From Psychroserpens sp. SPM9 (GTDB lineage Bacteria; Bacteroidota; Bacteroidia; Flavobacteriales; Flavobacteriaceae): a stretch of DNA of 64,000 nucleotides. A program made the translations under genes and the position numbers. How positions within the stretch are numbered: position 1 is the stretch's first letter; every line of letters starts with the position of its first letter. Below the pieces are notes generated by a model that saw only the letters and a program-made list of their open reading frames with translations, made no database searches and was not told the origin of the DNA. Below are positions 33,102 to 40,299 of this stretch, one piece after another. The DNA is taken from the NCBI RefSeq assembly GCF_025153525.1, contig NZ_JANZNR010000001.1, positions 558,001 to 622,000 on the forward strand. Reading direction: 5' to 3'.

Positions 33102-33971
33102 TTAAGATAGCAGCAATTTCCAGGCACTATCAACGTCGCCATAACTCAAATAGTTTCTGGCAATTTTATGTTTTTCACGATGTGACATTTCTTTGATATT
33201 CGGATAACGTTCACTCACATTGTTTATAAATTCATCTATTTCATTTTGCTCAGGCAGTGCTTCAACATTCCCCAACATTCCTAAGTCATTCCCCGTTAAA
33301 ATCATACTGTTTTTAACTTCCGAAGGCATTGCATCTACGCCAATTCCGATAGTCGTTAAAGGTTTAGGAATTTCAAAAAATCCTTTTTTTGCTCGGTTGT
33401 AATAACTACCTCCTGCTCTCGCAACCAGATCAAGTTTTTCTTGTACTATACTTTGATTATCATCGAGTACATCGTCAGAAATATGAAGCTTTACAACTTC
33501 ACAAATCACTAAGTTCCCTGCACCACCTTCGGTTCCTAAGTGTACAATATCGTTGACTTTACATTCAAACTGCACAGGAGATTCGGCCACTCTAAATGGT
33601 TTTACTATATCAGATTCTAACATAGTTAAACCTGATTTTTCAAACTCATTAACACCTTTAGCATACTCGGTACTACTTAAGGACATTTGCTGTACGATAT
33701 CGTAATTAACGACATTAATAACAACTTCTTTAGTGATTTCAACATTCTCTAAAGTATGCTTCGTGGTATTATCTCTGACGCGTCGCGCTGGAGAAAAAAT
33801 CATAATTGGCGGATTCGCACTAAACACATTAAAAAAACTAAATGGCGATAAATTAGGATGGCCTTCAGCATCTATTGTACTTGCAAAAGCAATAGGTCTT
33901 GGAGCCACGGCACTTAATAAGTAGCCATGAAGTCGTCCTGTTGATAAGTCTTTTGGTGTAAACGAAGCCAT
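33102..33971 (-). CDS. Flavin reductase family protein
   Basis: A 289-residue flavoprotein. The flavin reductase-like (FMN-binding split barrel) domain covers about residues 15-180: PRPIAFASTIDAEGHPNLSP, FSFFNVFSANPPIMIFSPAR, and the KDTxxN-like DNTTKHTLENVE. Members bind FMN and reduce flavins or act as oxidoreductases with unknown partners. About 100 extra C-terminal residues are helical. Probably co-transcribed with DUF3127. Confidence 0.9.
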   Translation of the reverse strand: MASFTPKDLSTGRLHGYLLSAVAPRPIAFASTIDAEGHPNLSPFSFFNVFSANPPIMIFSPARRVRDNTTKHTLENVEITKEVVINVVNYDIVQQMSLSSTEYAKGVNEFEKSGLTMLESDIVKPFRVAESPVQFECKVNDIVHLGTEGGAGNLVICEVVKLHISDDVLDDNQSIVQEKLDLVARAGGSYYNRAKKGFFEIPKPLTTIGIGVDAMPSEVKNSMILTGNDLGMLGNVEALPEQNEIDEFINNVSERYPNIKEMSHREKHKIARNYLSYGDVDSAWKLLLS

Positions 33972-34030
33972 CGTGTTGTTATTTTCACTCTAAACCTAAG
34001 CGTTTCAAGTGCTTGTATTTATTTGAAATG

Positions 34031-34038
34031 CAAATGTA
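34031..34038 (-). promoter_or_regulatory. -7 promoter element TACATTTG
   Basis: Exact TAnnTTTG match on the minus strand 59 nt upstream of the flavin reductase ATG. Confidence 0.45.
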
Positions 34039-34133
34039 ACCATATTGCTAGTGTTATAAAAATGAATTCACCTTATCTCAACACAATATTATTAACATAA
34101 ATCCTTTATATTTAAAAATCAAAAATCAAGTTA

Positions 34134-35339
34134 ATGGCATTAACCATAAACCGCAATATGACACGATGGATTATCATCGTTGCATCCTTCCTCATTATTT
34201 CTCTTATTCTTTGGAACACCTACGTGTTTTTTCAGTATTTTAAATCTGAAGAAAGAGCTAAGATGAAAATATGGACGAATGCTTATATTGAATTTTCAAA
34301 CGATTTAAACGACATTCAAAGTGGCTCTGATGATGTAGAAATCAACCTTGTTGCTGAAAACATAGTAGTAGATTCAACATTAACCACACCACTTTTGCTT
34401 ATTGATAAAAATGGTACAATTCTCAGTTCAAGAAATATCTCACCTTTTTCAAATAGTACTGAGCCTGAAGACATAAAAAAAGATTCTGCTTATGTTGCAC
34501 AAAACTATAAAAAGCTAATTGCTAAATTTAGTGAAGAGAATGAACCCGTTGTGCTCGAAAATTTAAATCGAACTCTTTACTACGGAAACACACCTTTACT
34601 CAATAAATTGAAATATTATCCGCTTGCATTGTTATTAATAATATTTCTTTTTGCTGCAGTAGCCTTCTTTTTTTATCGGAGTACAAAAACGGCAGATCAA
34701 AATAGGCTATGGACAGGGATGGCAAAAGAAACTGCGCATCAAATTGGAACGCCCTTATCGTCACTGGTTGGCTGGACCGAAATTCTTAGATCAGAAAACG
34801 TCAACCCAGATTATTTAGTGGAAATTGAAAAAGACGTCACAAGACTCCAAACCATAACCGAGCGTTTTAGTAAGATTGGTTCTATGCCAACCTTAGAAAA
34901 AACTGATATTGTTAAAGAAACATTAGATTCGTATGAATACTTAAAAGCGCGATCATCTAAACTAATTGATTTTGAAATCTCTACTCCTTCATCGCCACTC
35001 TACGTTAGTCTTAATCAGCAATTATACAGCTGGACCATAGAAAATCTGGTTAAAAACGCTATTGACGCTATGAAAGGAAAAGGCAATTTAAAACTTGCTA
35101 TCACCAACGATGATAAACATGTTAAAGTTACGGTTCAAGATTCTGGAAAAGGTATTTCTAAACAAAGTTATAACGCTGTATTCCAACCGGGTTATACGAC
35201 TAAAAAACGTGGTTGGGGATTAGGTTTATCGCTTGCTAAACGGATTATTGAAGATTACCATAACGGAAAAATTAAAGTGCTTCATTCAGAAATTGGAAAA
35301 GGCACAACCATGCAAATTTCATTGAAATTATTATCTTAA
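34134..35339 (+). CDS. Sensor histidine kinase
   Basis: A 401-residue membrane kinase. Helices at about 11-33 and 162-181 flank a 130-residue periplasmic sensor region of unknown fold. The phospho-acceptor is His202 in MAKETAHQIGTPLSSL, and the ATPase domain has ENLVKNAIDAMKGKG (N box), DSGKGIS (G1), and KRGWGLGLSLAKRI (G2). There is no response-regulator gene next to it, so its partner must be elsewhere. Together with the flavin reductase, HIT and greA genes it forms a gene order I associate with Flavobacteriia. Confidence 0.93.
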   Translation: MALTINRNMTRWIIIVASFLIISLILWNTYVFFQYFKSEERAKMKIWTNAYIEFSNDLNDIQSGSDDVEINLVAENIVVDSTLTTPLLLIDKNGTILSSRNISPFSNSTEPEDIKKDSAYVAQNYKKLIAKFSEENEPVVLENLNRTLYYGNTPLLNKLKYYPLALLLIIFLFAAVAFFFYRSTKTADQNRLWTGMAKETAHQIGTPLSSLVGWTEILRSENVNPDYLVEIEKDVTRLQTITERFSKIGSMPTLEKTDIVKETLDSYEYLKARSSKLIDFEISTPSSPLYVSLNQQLYSWTIENLVKNAIDAMKGKGNLKLAITNDDKHVKVTVQDSGKGISKQSYNAVFQPGYTTKKRGWGLGLSLAKRIIEDYHNGKIKVLHSEIGKGTTMQISLKLLS

Positions 35340-35348
35340 TCGGTGGTT

Positions 35349-35705
35349 ATGAAAGAAAAACAATACTTTACATTAAAAGAGGTACAACTCAATAACAACT
35401 GCCCTGAATGTTATTCTAACGAAGGCTTAGAGTTGACATTCAAACAACGTTTTATTGAAAACAAATTCTACAAATCGATTACTCAAGAAACCATTCATGA
35501 GATGCATTGTAAAACGTGTAATACTGCTATTTTTCCTGTGCGGTGGACCAACGATATTGAGCAAGTTGTGGCCTATCAAGAACGTGCTGTTATACCCAAA
35601 CCAAAATCCCTAAAATTAAAACAACTGGCATGGTTTGTCATTATCGCTGATGCCTTATTGTTTATTGTCGTGTTATTAGTTGTTACAGGCGTCTTGAAAT
35701 TTTAA
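35349..35705 (+). CDS. Hypothetical zinc-ribbon protein with C-terminal membrane anchor
   Basis: A 118-residue protein. Two CxxC pairs (NNCPECYS near residue 19 and MHCKTCNTA near residue 55) form a probable zinc ribbon, and one helix (about 93-113) anchors the C-terminus. The start is placed at the ATG at 35349, ten nt after the kinase stop; a GTG two codons earlier is possible. Family unknown. Coupled to the histidine kinase gene by spacing, it may be a membrane-tied accessory. It abuts the convergent HIT gene with no gap. Confidence 0.75.
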   Translation: MKEKQYFTLKEVQLNNNCPECYSNEGLELTFKQRFIENKFYKSITQETIHEMHCKTCNTAIFPVRWTNDIEQVVAYQERAVIPKPKSLKLKQLAWFVIIADALLFIVVLLVVTGVLKF

Positions 35706-36095
35706 TTACAAAAACGAGACAATCTTATTGGCAATGGCTTCAAAGGCGTCTTTATCTAATTGCACTTTGTTTATAAATCGGGCATCCTCCATAGAGTTCA
35801 ACGGAATTAAATGCACATGTACATGCGGCACTTCGAGTCCGATAACTGCCATCCCAACACGCTCACAAGCAACAGCTTTTTCAAGGGCTATGGCGACTTG
35901 ACGAGAAAATTCCATGAGACCATGGTAGGTCTTTTCATCCAAATCAAAAATCTTATTGACTTCTTTCTTCGGAATGCAAAGTGTATGTCCTTTTGCATTG
36001 GGATTGATATCCAGAAAAGCCAGATAATCGTCCGTTTCAGCAACTTTATAACAAGGAATCTCGCCATTTATTATTTTAGTAAAGATAGATGCCAT
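35706..36095 (-). CDS. HIT family protein
   Basis: A 129-residue histidine-triad nucleotide hydrolase. The triad is visible as EVPHVHVHLIPL near residue 92, and the N-terminal ASIFTKIINGEIPCYKV is typical of the Hint-like branch. Such proteins hydrolyse AMP-linked phosphoramidates; the natural substrate is not known. It lies downstream of greA across a terminator, after which a TATATTTA sequence might serve as its own promoter. Confidence 0.93.
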   Translation of the reverse strand: MASIFTKIINGEIPCYKVAETDDYLAFLDINPNAKGHTLCIPKKEVNKIFDLDEKTYHGLMEFSRQVAIALEKAVACERVGMAVIGLEVPHVHVHLIPLNSMEDARFINKVQLDKDAFEAIANKIVSFL

Positions 36096-36125
36096 GGCTT
36101 TAAATTTTAGAGTCTATGTAAATAT

Positions 36126-36156
36126 AAAAAGATTCCTCTTTTGAAGGAATCTTTTT
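36126..36156 (-). terminator. Intrinsic terminator of greA
   Basis: AAAAAGATTCCT / AAGGAATCTTTTT with a 6-nt loop, about 28 nt after the greA stop. It is nearly symmetric; on the minus strand the T-run continues into a TATATTTA that resembles a -7 element for the HIT gene. Confidence 0.85.
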
Positions 36157-36183
36157 GACTCATATATTAATAAGTTTTATGTT

Positions 36184-36657
36184 TTATCTAGAAATTTCTA
36201 AGACATCAAATTTCATCACACCGTTTGGTACTTGTACTTCGGCAACTTCTCCAACCGATTTTCCTAAAAGGCCTTTACCAATAGGCGAATTAACCGATAT
36301 TTTCCCTGAAGCTAAATCGGCTTCACCATCGGCCACTAAGGTATAAGTCATTTCCATGCCATTGGTTTGGTTTTTGATTCTCACTTTAGATAAAACCAAA
36401 GCTTTAGACGTATCCATCTGAGATTCATCAATAACACGTGCACCAGCCAAAGTTTCTTCTAACTTAGAAATTTTCATTTCTAACATTCCCTGAGCTTCTT
36501 TTGCAGCATCATATTCAGCATTTTCACTCAAATCCCCTTTATCTCTTGCTTCAGCAATAGCCTGTGATGCTCTTGGACGTTCTATATCTTTAAGTTGTTT
36601 TAATTCGTCTCTTAATTTTTTTAATCCTTCCGCAGTATAATAAGATACTTTACTCAT
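36184..36657 (-). CDS. greA: Transcription elongation factor GreA
   Basis: A 157-residue GreA, which binds the RNA polymerase secondary channel and stimulates cleavage of backtracked RNA. The coiled-coil N-terminus has the tip motif DKGDLSENAEYDAAKEAQ (the acidic D and E that place the catalytic Mg) and the C-terminal FKBP-like domain ends VPNGVMKFDVLEISR. Normal length. The leader of about 98 nt holds a promoter-proximal terminator and a palindromic repeat. Confidence 0.96.
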   Translation of the reverse strand: MSKVSYYTAEGLKKLRDELKQLKDIERPRASQAIAEARDKGDLSENAEYDAAKEAQGMLEMKISKLEETLAGARVIDESQMDTSKALVLSKVRIKNQTNGMEMTYTLVADGEADLASGKISVNSPIGKGLLGKSVGEVAEVQVPNGVMKFDVLEISR

Positions 36658-36704
36658 AATTCAATCGTTTACTTAATGTATGCTTAATCACTATATTCAA
36701 AATA

Positions 36705-36723
36705 TCCCGAAACAAGTTCGGGA
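36705..36723. repeat. Palindromic repeat in the greA leader
   Basis: TCCCGAA / TTCGGGA with a 5-nt loop. It resembles one arm of the element inside leuS (GAAACAAGTTC core) and so is probably a partial copy of the same repeat family. Confidence 0.55.
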
Positions 36724-36729
36724 CTAATG

Positions 36730-36753
36730 AAAAAATCTCGCCGTCACGAGATT
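36730..36753 (-). terminator. Promoter-proximal terminator (attenuator) in the greA leader
   Basis: On the minus strand AATCTCG / CGAGATT with a 6-nt loop and six T residues, only about 5-25 nt after the predicted transcription start and about 75 nt before the greA ATG. Transcripts would partly end here unless read through. Confidence 0.55.
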
Positions 36754-36760
36754 AGTAATA

Positions 36761-36768
36761 CAAAGATA
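36761..36768 (-). promoter_or_regulatory. -7 promoter element of greA (TATCTTTG)
   Basis: Exact TAnnTTTG match on the minus strand, about 104 nt before the greA ATG. Confidence 0.55.
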
Positions 36769-36827
36769 CAAAATATTTAATTCAACCTTTAAAATATTGT
36801 AAATTGCACCCAAAAATTACCCAAATT

Positions 36828-37253
36828 ATGAAGAAGTTATCTTTTGTTTTATCGCTCTTAGTTTTAATGAATTGCGGCAGCGATGACAATATAAATAATT
36901 GCAATTTTTTACTCAATGTTGGTGTTAACGCATCGCTAAATTTAAACTTGCCCGAGTATAGCCAGTTGATGTTTACAAGCAATTCTGTATATGTCGCTAA
37001 TCAAGGTAATGGAGGTATTATCGTCACTAATGTTGGTAATAATAACTACAGAGCTTGGGATGCAGCAGATCCTAACCATGTGCCGAGTGCCTGCTCTTTA
37101 TTACAAATAGATGGCGCAAATGCAGTTTGTGGTTGTGCAGATGAAAATGAATACAGCTTATTTACCGGACAAGCAATTGGAGATCCTTTGCCTTGCGGAC
37201 TAAAAGAATACCGAGTGACGCTTTCGGGATCCAATTTGGTGATTAGCAATTAA
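36828..37253 (+). CDS. Lipoprotein with a degenerate Rieske-like domain
   Basis: A 141-residue lipoprotein; signal MKKLSFVLSLLVLMNC with lipobox Cys16. The start at 36828 is chosen for that signal. The C-terminal 70 residues follow the Rieske fold pattern: YRAWDAADPNHVPSAC, then AVCGCADENEYSLFTGQAIG, a proline turn, and LKEYRVTLSGSNLVI. In a true Rieske domain the cluster ligands are CxH and CxxH; here Cys89, Cys101 and Cys103 are present but both His positions are changed, so a normal [2Fe-2S] Rieske cluster is unlikely. Another cluster, metal or no cofactor is possible. Confidence 0.65.
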   Translation: MKKLSFVLSLLVLMNCGSDDNINNCNFLLNVGVNASLNLNLPEYSQLMFTSNSVYVANQGNGGIIVTNVGNNNYRAWDAADPNHVPSACSLLQIDGANAVCGCADENEYSLFTGQAIGDPLPCGLKEYRVTLSGSNLVISN

Positions 37254-37280
37254 ACCTGTTTAAAAAGTAAAACTCATAAA

Positions 37281-37310
37281 AAAACTCCTAATCGTTAAAT
37301 TAGGAGTTTT
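37281..37310. terminator. Bidirectional terminator
   Basis: AAAACTCCTAAT / ATTAGGAGTTTT with a 6-nt loop between the convergent lipoprotein and TonB receptor genes. Confidence 0.8.
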
Positions 37311-37335
37311 CTATTTAAATAATGCTTCGGAAGCA

Positions 37336-39525
37336 TTAAAACTTTAAGGTGACTCCTAATAAAAAGTTAGTGGTGGCTTGCGGATAAAAACCGGCAAAGT
37401 ATCCTGTTGAAATTCCCGTAGGACTATCGCTATCATCAAAATCAAAAGACCCAAAATAGCCATTAGACACGTACTTTTCATTAAAGATATTATTGACTAA
37501 TCCTGAAAACACAACCGATTTAAACACCGATTTTGGTTGCCATTCATAGGTAATATTGAAATCATTAATAAAATAGCTTTCCAATTTTGAATCTGGGTTT
37601 TCGGTATTGCCCATAAATTGTTCACCAACAAATTTACTTAACAAAGCCATTTGAAACCCTTCTCTAGGCTGAAATACAAACGCATTGGCAGCAACAAATT
37701 CTGGAGAAAATGAAATATCGGTTTTGCCTAAATTAAGGAGTTCGCCATTAACAGACTCAAAAGTTTCCTTGTTTTTATTAGAACTTATTGTAAAGTTAGG
37801 CTGTACCGAAAACTTATTAGTAATCGCCACAGCAGCATCAACTTCTAATCCTAAACGATAACTATCACCACTATTGGCTCTTACAGGATCTCCAGTAGTA
37901 TCAATCTGACCTGTCAATACTAACTGTTCATTATAAAGCATATAATAGCTATTAACATTCAACCTGAATTTTTGTGTGTTATGTCTCCAGCCCAATTCAA
38001 AATCATTAAGCTGCTCAGGTTTTACAGTCGCATTATTTTCAAAATCGCTTCGGTTTGGTTCACGATTTGCTCTGGCATAAGAAAAGTATAAGCTGTTATT
38101 AGGATTGACTTTATAGGTAATTCCGGCTTTCGGATTAAAGAAACTGTAATTTTCATCAACGTTAAACGGAACTCGATCTGAAGTAAGTCCAGACGTCTCA
38201 TAACCTACGAGTCGCAATTGTAAATCACCATACAAACTCACTTTATCATTAATGCGATACGTCGCTTTTGTAAACAAACTCCAATCTGATTTTTTTCCGT
38301 TGCCTTCATAATAACGATCTCTAATTTCGCTATCGCTGGCAAATTCTGCCCAAATGATTTCCCCAAAATGATCACCATCATAAATGCTGTAGGAGGTTCC
38401 GAAAAAGAGATTGACCTCATTATTTTTGTAGTTGGCACTCGCATTTATCACATAAAAATCATTATCCAGCCAACGACGTCTAATTAAATCGGTAGTATTC
38501 ACAGTTTCACCGCCAATTTCTATAGGTGTTAAATCATAATCGGCAAAGTCTTCATCTTCTTTATATTGCTCAAAATAACCTCTTCCGTAGGTATAATTCA
38601 AACCTAAATTAGTTGACCATCGGTTGTTATAACGTTGGTTCCAATGTAACTGATAATGGTCTTGATTATAATTATCAACTTCATTATCGTAGAACTGAGG
38701 ATTTCCGTCGGCATCCGTGTAAGCACCAGACGGATTAAAAGTTCGGTTGTCTTCTAAAGTTTCAGCATCAATTCCATTCCAGGCTTGATAAGTAACTTCT
38801 TTCCCACCAAACATTATGGCTTTAATTAAAGTATTGTCATCTACATAAGACCCTTGTAAAAAGTAAGATTTTAAGTCGGTTTCAGCTCTATCAATATAGC
38901 CATCAGAAGAAATATTAGACAAACGACCCGCAATTTCAATATGGTCATTTATTAAGCCTGTACTAAATTTGACCGTATGTTTTCTGGTATTGTAACTTCC
39001 GAAGGCATTAGAAATTTCACCATTTGATTCTGAAGAAACAGCATCTGTAAGGACATTTATACTGGCGCCAAAAGCTCCAGAACCATTGGTTGACGTCCCG
39101 ACACCTCGCTGTAATTGTAAACTTTCAACAGACGATGCAAAATCACCTAAGTTTACCCAAAAAGTACCTAACGATTCGGCATCATTATACGGAATTCCGT
39201 TGATGGTCACATTGGTCGACTGCGCGTTGATTCCACGAACCCGAATTCCCGTATAACCCACACCAGCACCAGCGTCGGTAGTCGTCACCACAGATGGCAA
39301 ATAGTTTAAAAGCACCGGAATATCCTGCCCTAAATTACGTTTGGCCAATTCCTTTTTGGTAACATTAGAATGTGTGATTGGTGATGTTGCATTAACTCTA
39401 ACAGCTTTAACCAGAACTTCGTCAAGTGTTTCGGTCTTTGTTGAATCTTGCTGTTTTTCATTGTTCTGTGCCATAGCACTTACAGAAAGCACAAAAAGTG
39501 CTAAAAAAAGAAATGTGTTTTTCAT
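37336..39525 (-). CDS. TonB-dependent receptor, probably for thiamine
   Basis: A 729-residue outer-membrane receptor; signal peptide MKNTFLFLALFVLSVSAMA then QNN. The plug domain (about 45-165) has LDEVLVKAVRV, IRVRGINAQSTNVTINGIPY and LQRGVGTSTNGSGAFGASIN; the rest is a 22-strand barrel ending in the aromatic VTLKF. TonB-ExbBD energy opens it for uptake of scarce ligands. The TPP riboswitch in its leader indicates thiamine or a derivative as the ligand, as known for OMthi receptors of Bacteroides. It has no SusD partner, which also favours a vitamin over a glycan. Confidence 0.93.
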   Translation of the reverse strand: MKNTFLFLALFVLSVSAMAQNNEKQQDSTKTETLDEVLVKAVRVNATSPITHSNVTKKELAKRNLGQDIPVLLNYLPSVVTTTDAGAGVGYTGIRVRGINAQSTNVTINGIPYNDAESLGTFWVNLGDFASSVESLQLQRGVGTSTNGSGAFGASINVLTDAVSSESNGEISNAFGSYNTRKHTVKFSTGLINDHIEIAGRLSNISSDGYIDRAETDLKSYFLQGSYVDDNTLIKAIMFGGKEVTYQAWNGIDAETLEDNRTFNPSGAYTDADGNPQFYDNEVDNYNQDHYQLHWNQRYNNRWSTNLGLNYTYGRGYFEQYKEDEDFADYDLTPIEIGGETVNTTDLIRRRWLDNDFYVINASANYKNNEVNLFFGTSYSIYDGDHFGEIIWAEFASDSEIRDRYYEGNGKKSDWSLFTKATYRINDKVSLYGDLQLRLVGYETSGLTSDRVPFNVDENYSFFNPKAGITYKVNPNNSLYFSYARANREPNRSDFENNATVKPEQLNDFELGWRHNTQKFRLNVNSYYMLYNEQLVLTGQIDTTGDPVRANSGDSYRLGLEVDAAVAITNKFSVQPNFTISSNKNKETFESVNGELLNLGKTDISFSPEFVAANAFVFQPREGFQMALLSKFVGEQFMGNTENPDSKLESYFINDFNITYEWQPKSVFKSVVFSGLVNNIFNEKYVSNGYFGSFDFDDSDSPTGISTGYFAGFYPQATTNFLLGVTLKF

Positions 39526-39610
39526 TACGATTATAATTCATAATCGAATAAAAAGAGGTCATTATTCTTGGTTAATAATTAAAATTGTGAACATTAATAT
39601 AAATGTGATT

Positions 39611-39634
39611 AAAAAAATGCTAAAGCATTTTTTT
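39611..39634 (-). terminator. Terminator in the riboswitch expression platform
   Basis: Perfect AAAAAAATGC / GCATTTTTTT with a 4-nt loop, ending in a T-run, about 86 nt before the receptor ATG. Its place after the aptamer suggests control by premature termination. Confidence 0.75.
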
Positions 39635-39644
39635 GCACTCACTA

Positions 39645-39665
39645 AAAATGTCCAGTGGACATTTT
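39645..39665 (-). promoter_or_regulatory. Perfect hairpin after the TPP aptamer
   Basis: AAAATGTCC / GGACATTTT with a 3-nt loop, 5 nt after the 3' strand of aptamer stem P1. It is part of the expression platform and may itself act as a weak terminator. Confidence 0.55.
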
Positions 39666-39670
39666 ATTAA

Positions 39671-39754
39671 CGTTCGCTTCCTAAACAGCATTACCTGTTC
39701 TAGGTTCAATGGGTATGATCTCAGCCGATAATAGGCACCCCTTTTTTGAGAACG
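39671..39754 (-). promoter_or_regulatory. TPP riboswitch (THI element)
   Basis: On the minus strand the conserved pieces appear in order: GGGGTGCC, GGCTGAGAT, ATACCC, TTGAACCT, ACAGGTAATGCTG. These are the thi-box sequences that bind thiamine pyrophosphate. Stem P1 forms between CGTTC (39750-39754) and GAACG (39671-39675). Two hairpins follow. It should switch off the TonB receptor when TPP is plentiful. Confidence 0.93.
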
Positions 39755-39757
39755 CTG

Positions 39758-39765
39758 CAAAGATA
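39758..39765 (-). promoter_or_regulatory. -7 promoter element of the riboswitch transcript (TATCTTTG)
   Basis: Exact TAnnTTTG match on the minus strand; transcription would begin within a few bases of the aptamer P1 stem. Confidence 0.65.
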
Positions 39766-39890
39766 AAATAGATTTATTGTTTTACAGTTAAGATTTTAAA
39801 ATAATTTAAAAAGAAACCTATAATTGTAATATTGCTATATCACGATAACATCAACTAATACCAAAGACTTGATTACTTAAAACAATGTGT

Positions 39891-40298
39891 CTACTGAATT
39901 TCAGGTGGTTTACGATTCGCTTTTTTTTCCGAATTTCTGCGTTTGTTTGTAAGTCTTTTTTTGACAACAGCTCTTGGGATTTTAGTTGGGATACGCTCCT
40001 TATCTTCAATTAAATTATCCCTAATAAGTTCTACAAACCGCTGACTAATAATCGTTTTGTTTTTATGCTGACTTCGGCTTTCGCCACATTGCATGATGAG
40101 TACAAAAGTTTTACTTAATCGGGTTTGAAGATTGGATTTAAGTAATTCTTTTTGCGCTTCAGTTAGTACTTCTGAATTCTGAACATCAAAAGCTAATTCA
40201 ACTTTAGAGGCCGTTTTATTAACATGCTGTCCACCAGCACCAGAACTCTTAATGGCTTTAAAATTTACCTCTTGCAATATGGCTTCTGCATCAAACAT
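39891..40298 (-). CDS. arfB: Alternative ribosome-rescue factor / peptidyl-tRNA hydrolase ArfB
   Basis: A 135-residue ArfB (YaeJ/ICT1-like) protein that frees stalled ribosomes. The catalytic GGQ is at residues 22-24 in SSGAGGQHVNKTASKVEL, and the basic C-terminal tail (KKRLTNKRRNSEKKANRK) fits the empty mRNA channel. The start at 40298 is chosen because it lies 1 nt after the stop of DUF4301 and gives the normal length; an upstream TTG/ATT would overlap that gene. Last gene of the operon. Confidence 0.92.
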   Translation of the reverse strand: MFDAEAILQEVNFKAIKSSGAGGQHVNKTASKVELAFDVQNSEVLTEAQKELLKSNLQTRLSKTFVLIMQCGESRSQHKNKTIISQRFVELIRDNLIEDKERIPTKIPRAVVKKRLTNKRRNSEKKANRKPPEIQ

Positions 40299-40299
40299 C

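Larger units (their letters stand above)
39526..39890. other. 365-bp control region of the TonB receptor
   Basis: This gap holds, in minus-strand order, a -7 element (39758-39765), a TPP riboswitch aptamer (39671-39754), a perfect hairpin (39645-39665), an intrinsic terminator (39611-39634) and about 85 nt of AT-rich leader. Bases 39770-39890 are AT-rich, with no gene or clear terminator for arfB. Confidence 0.75.
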
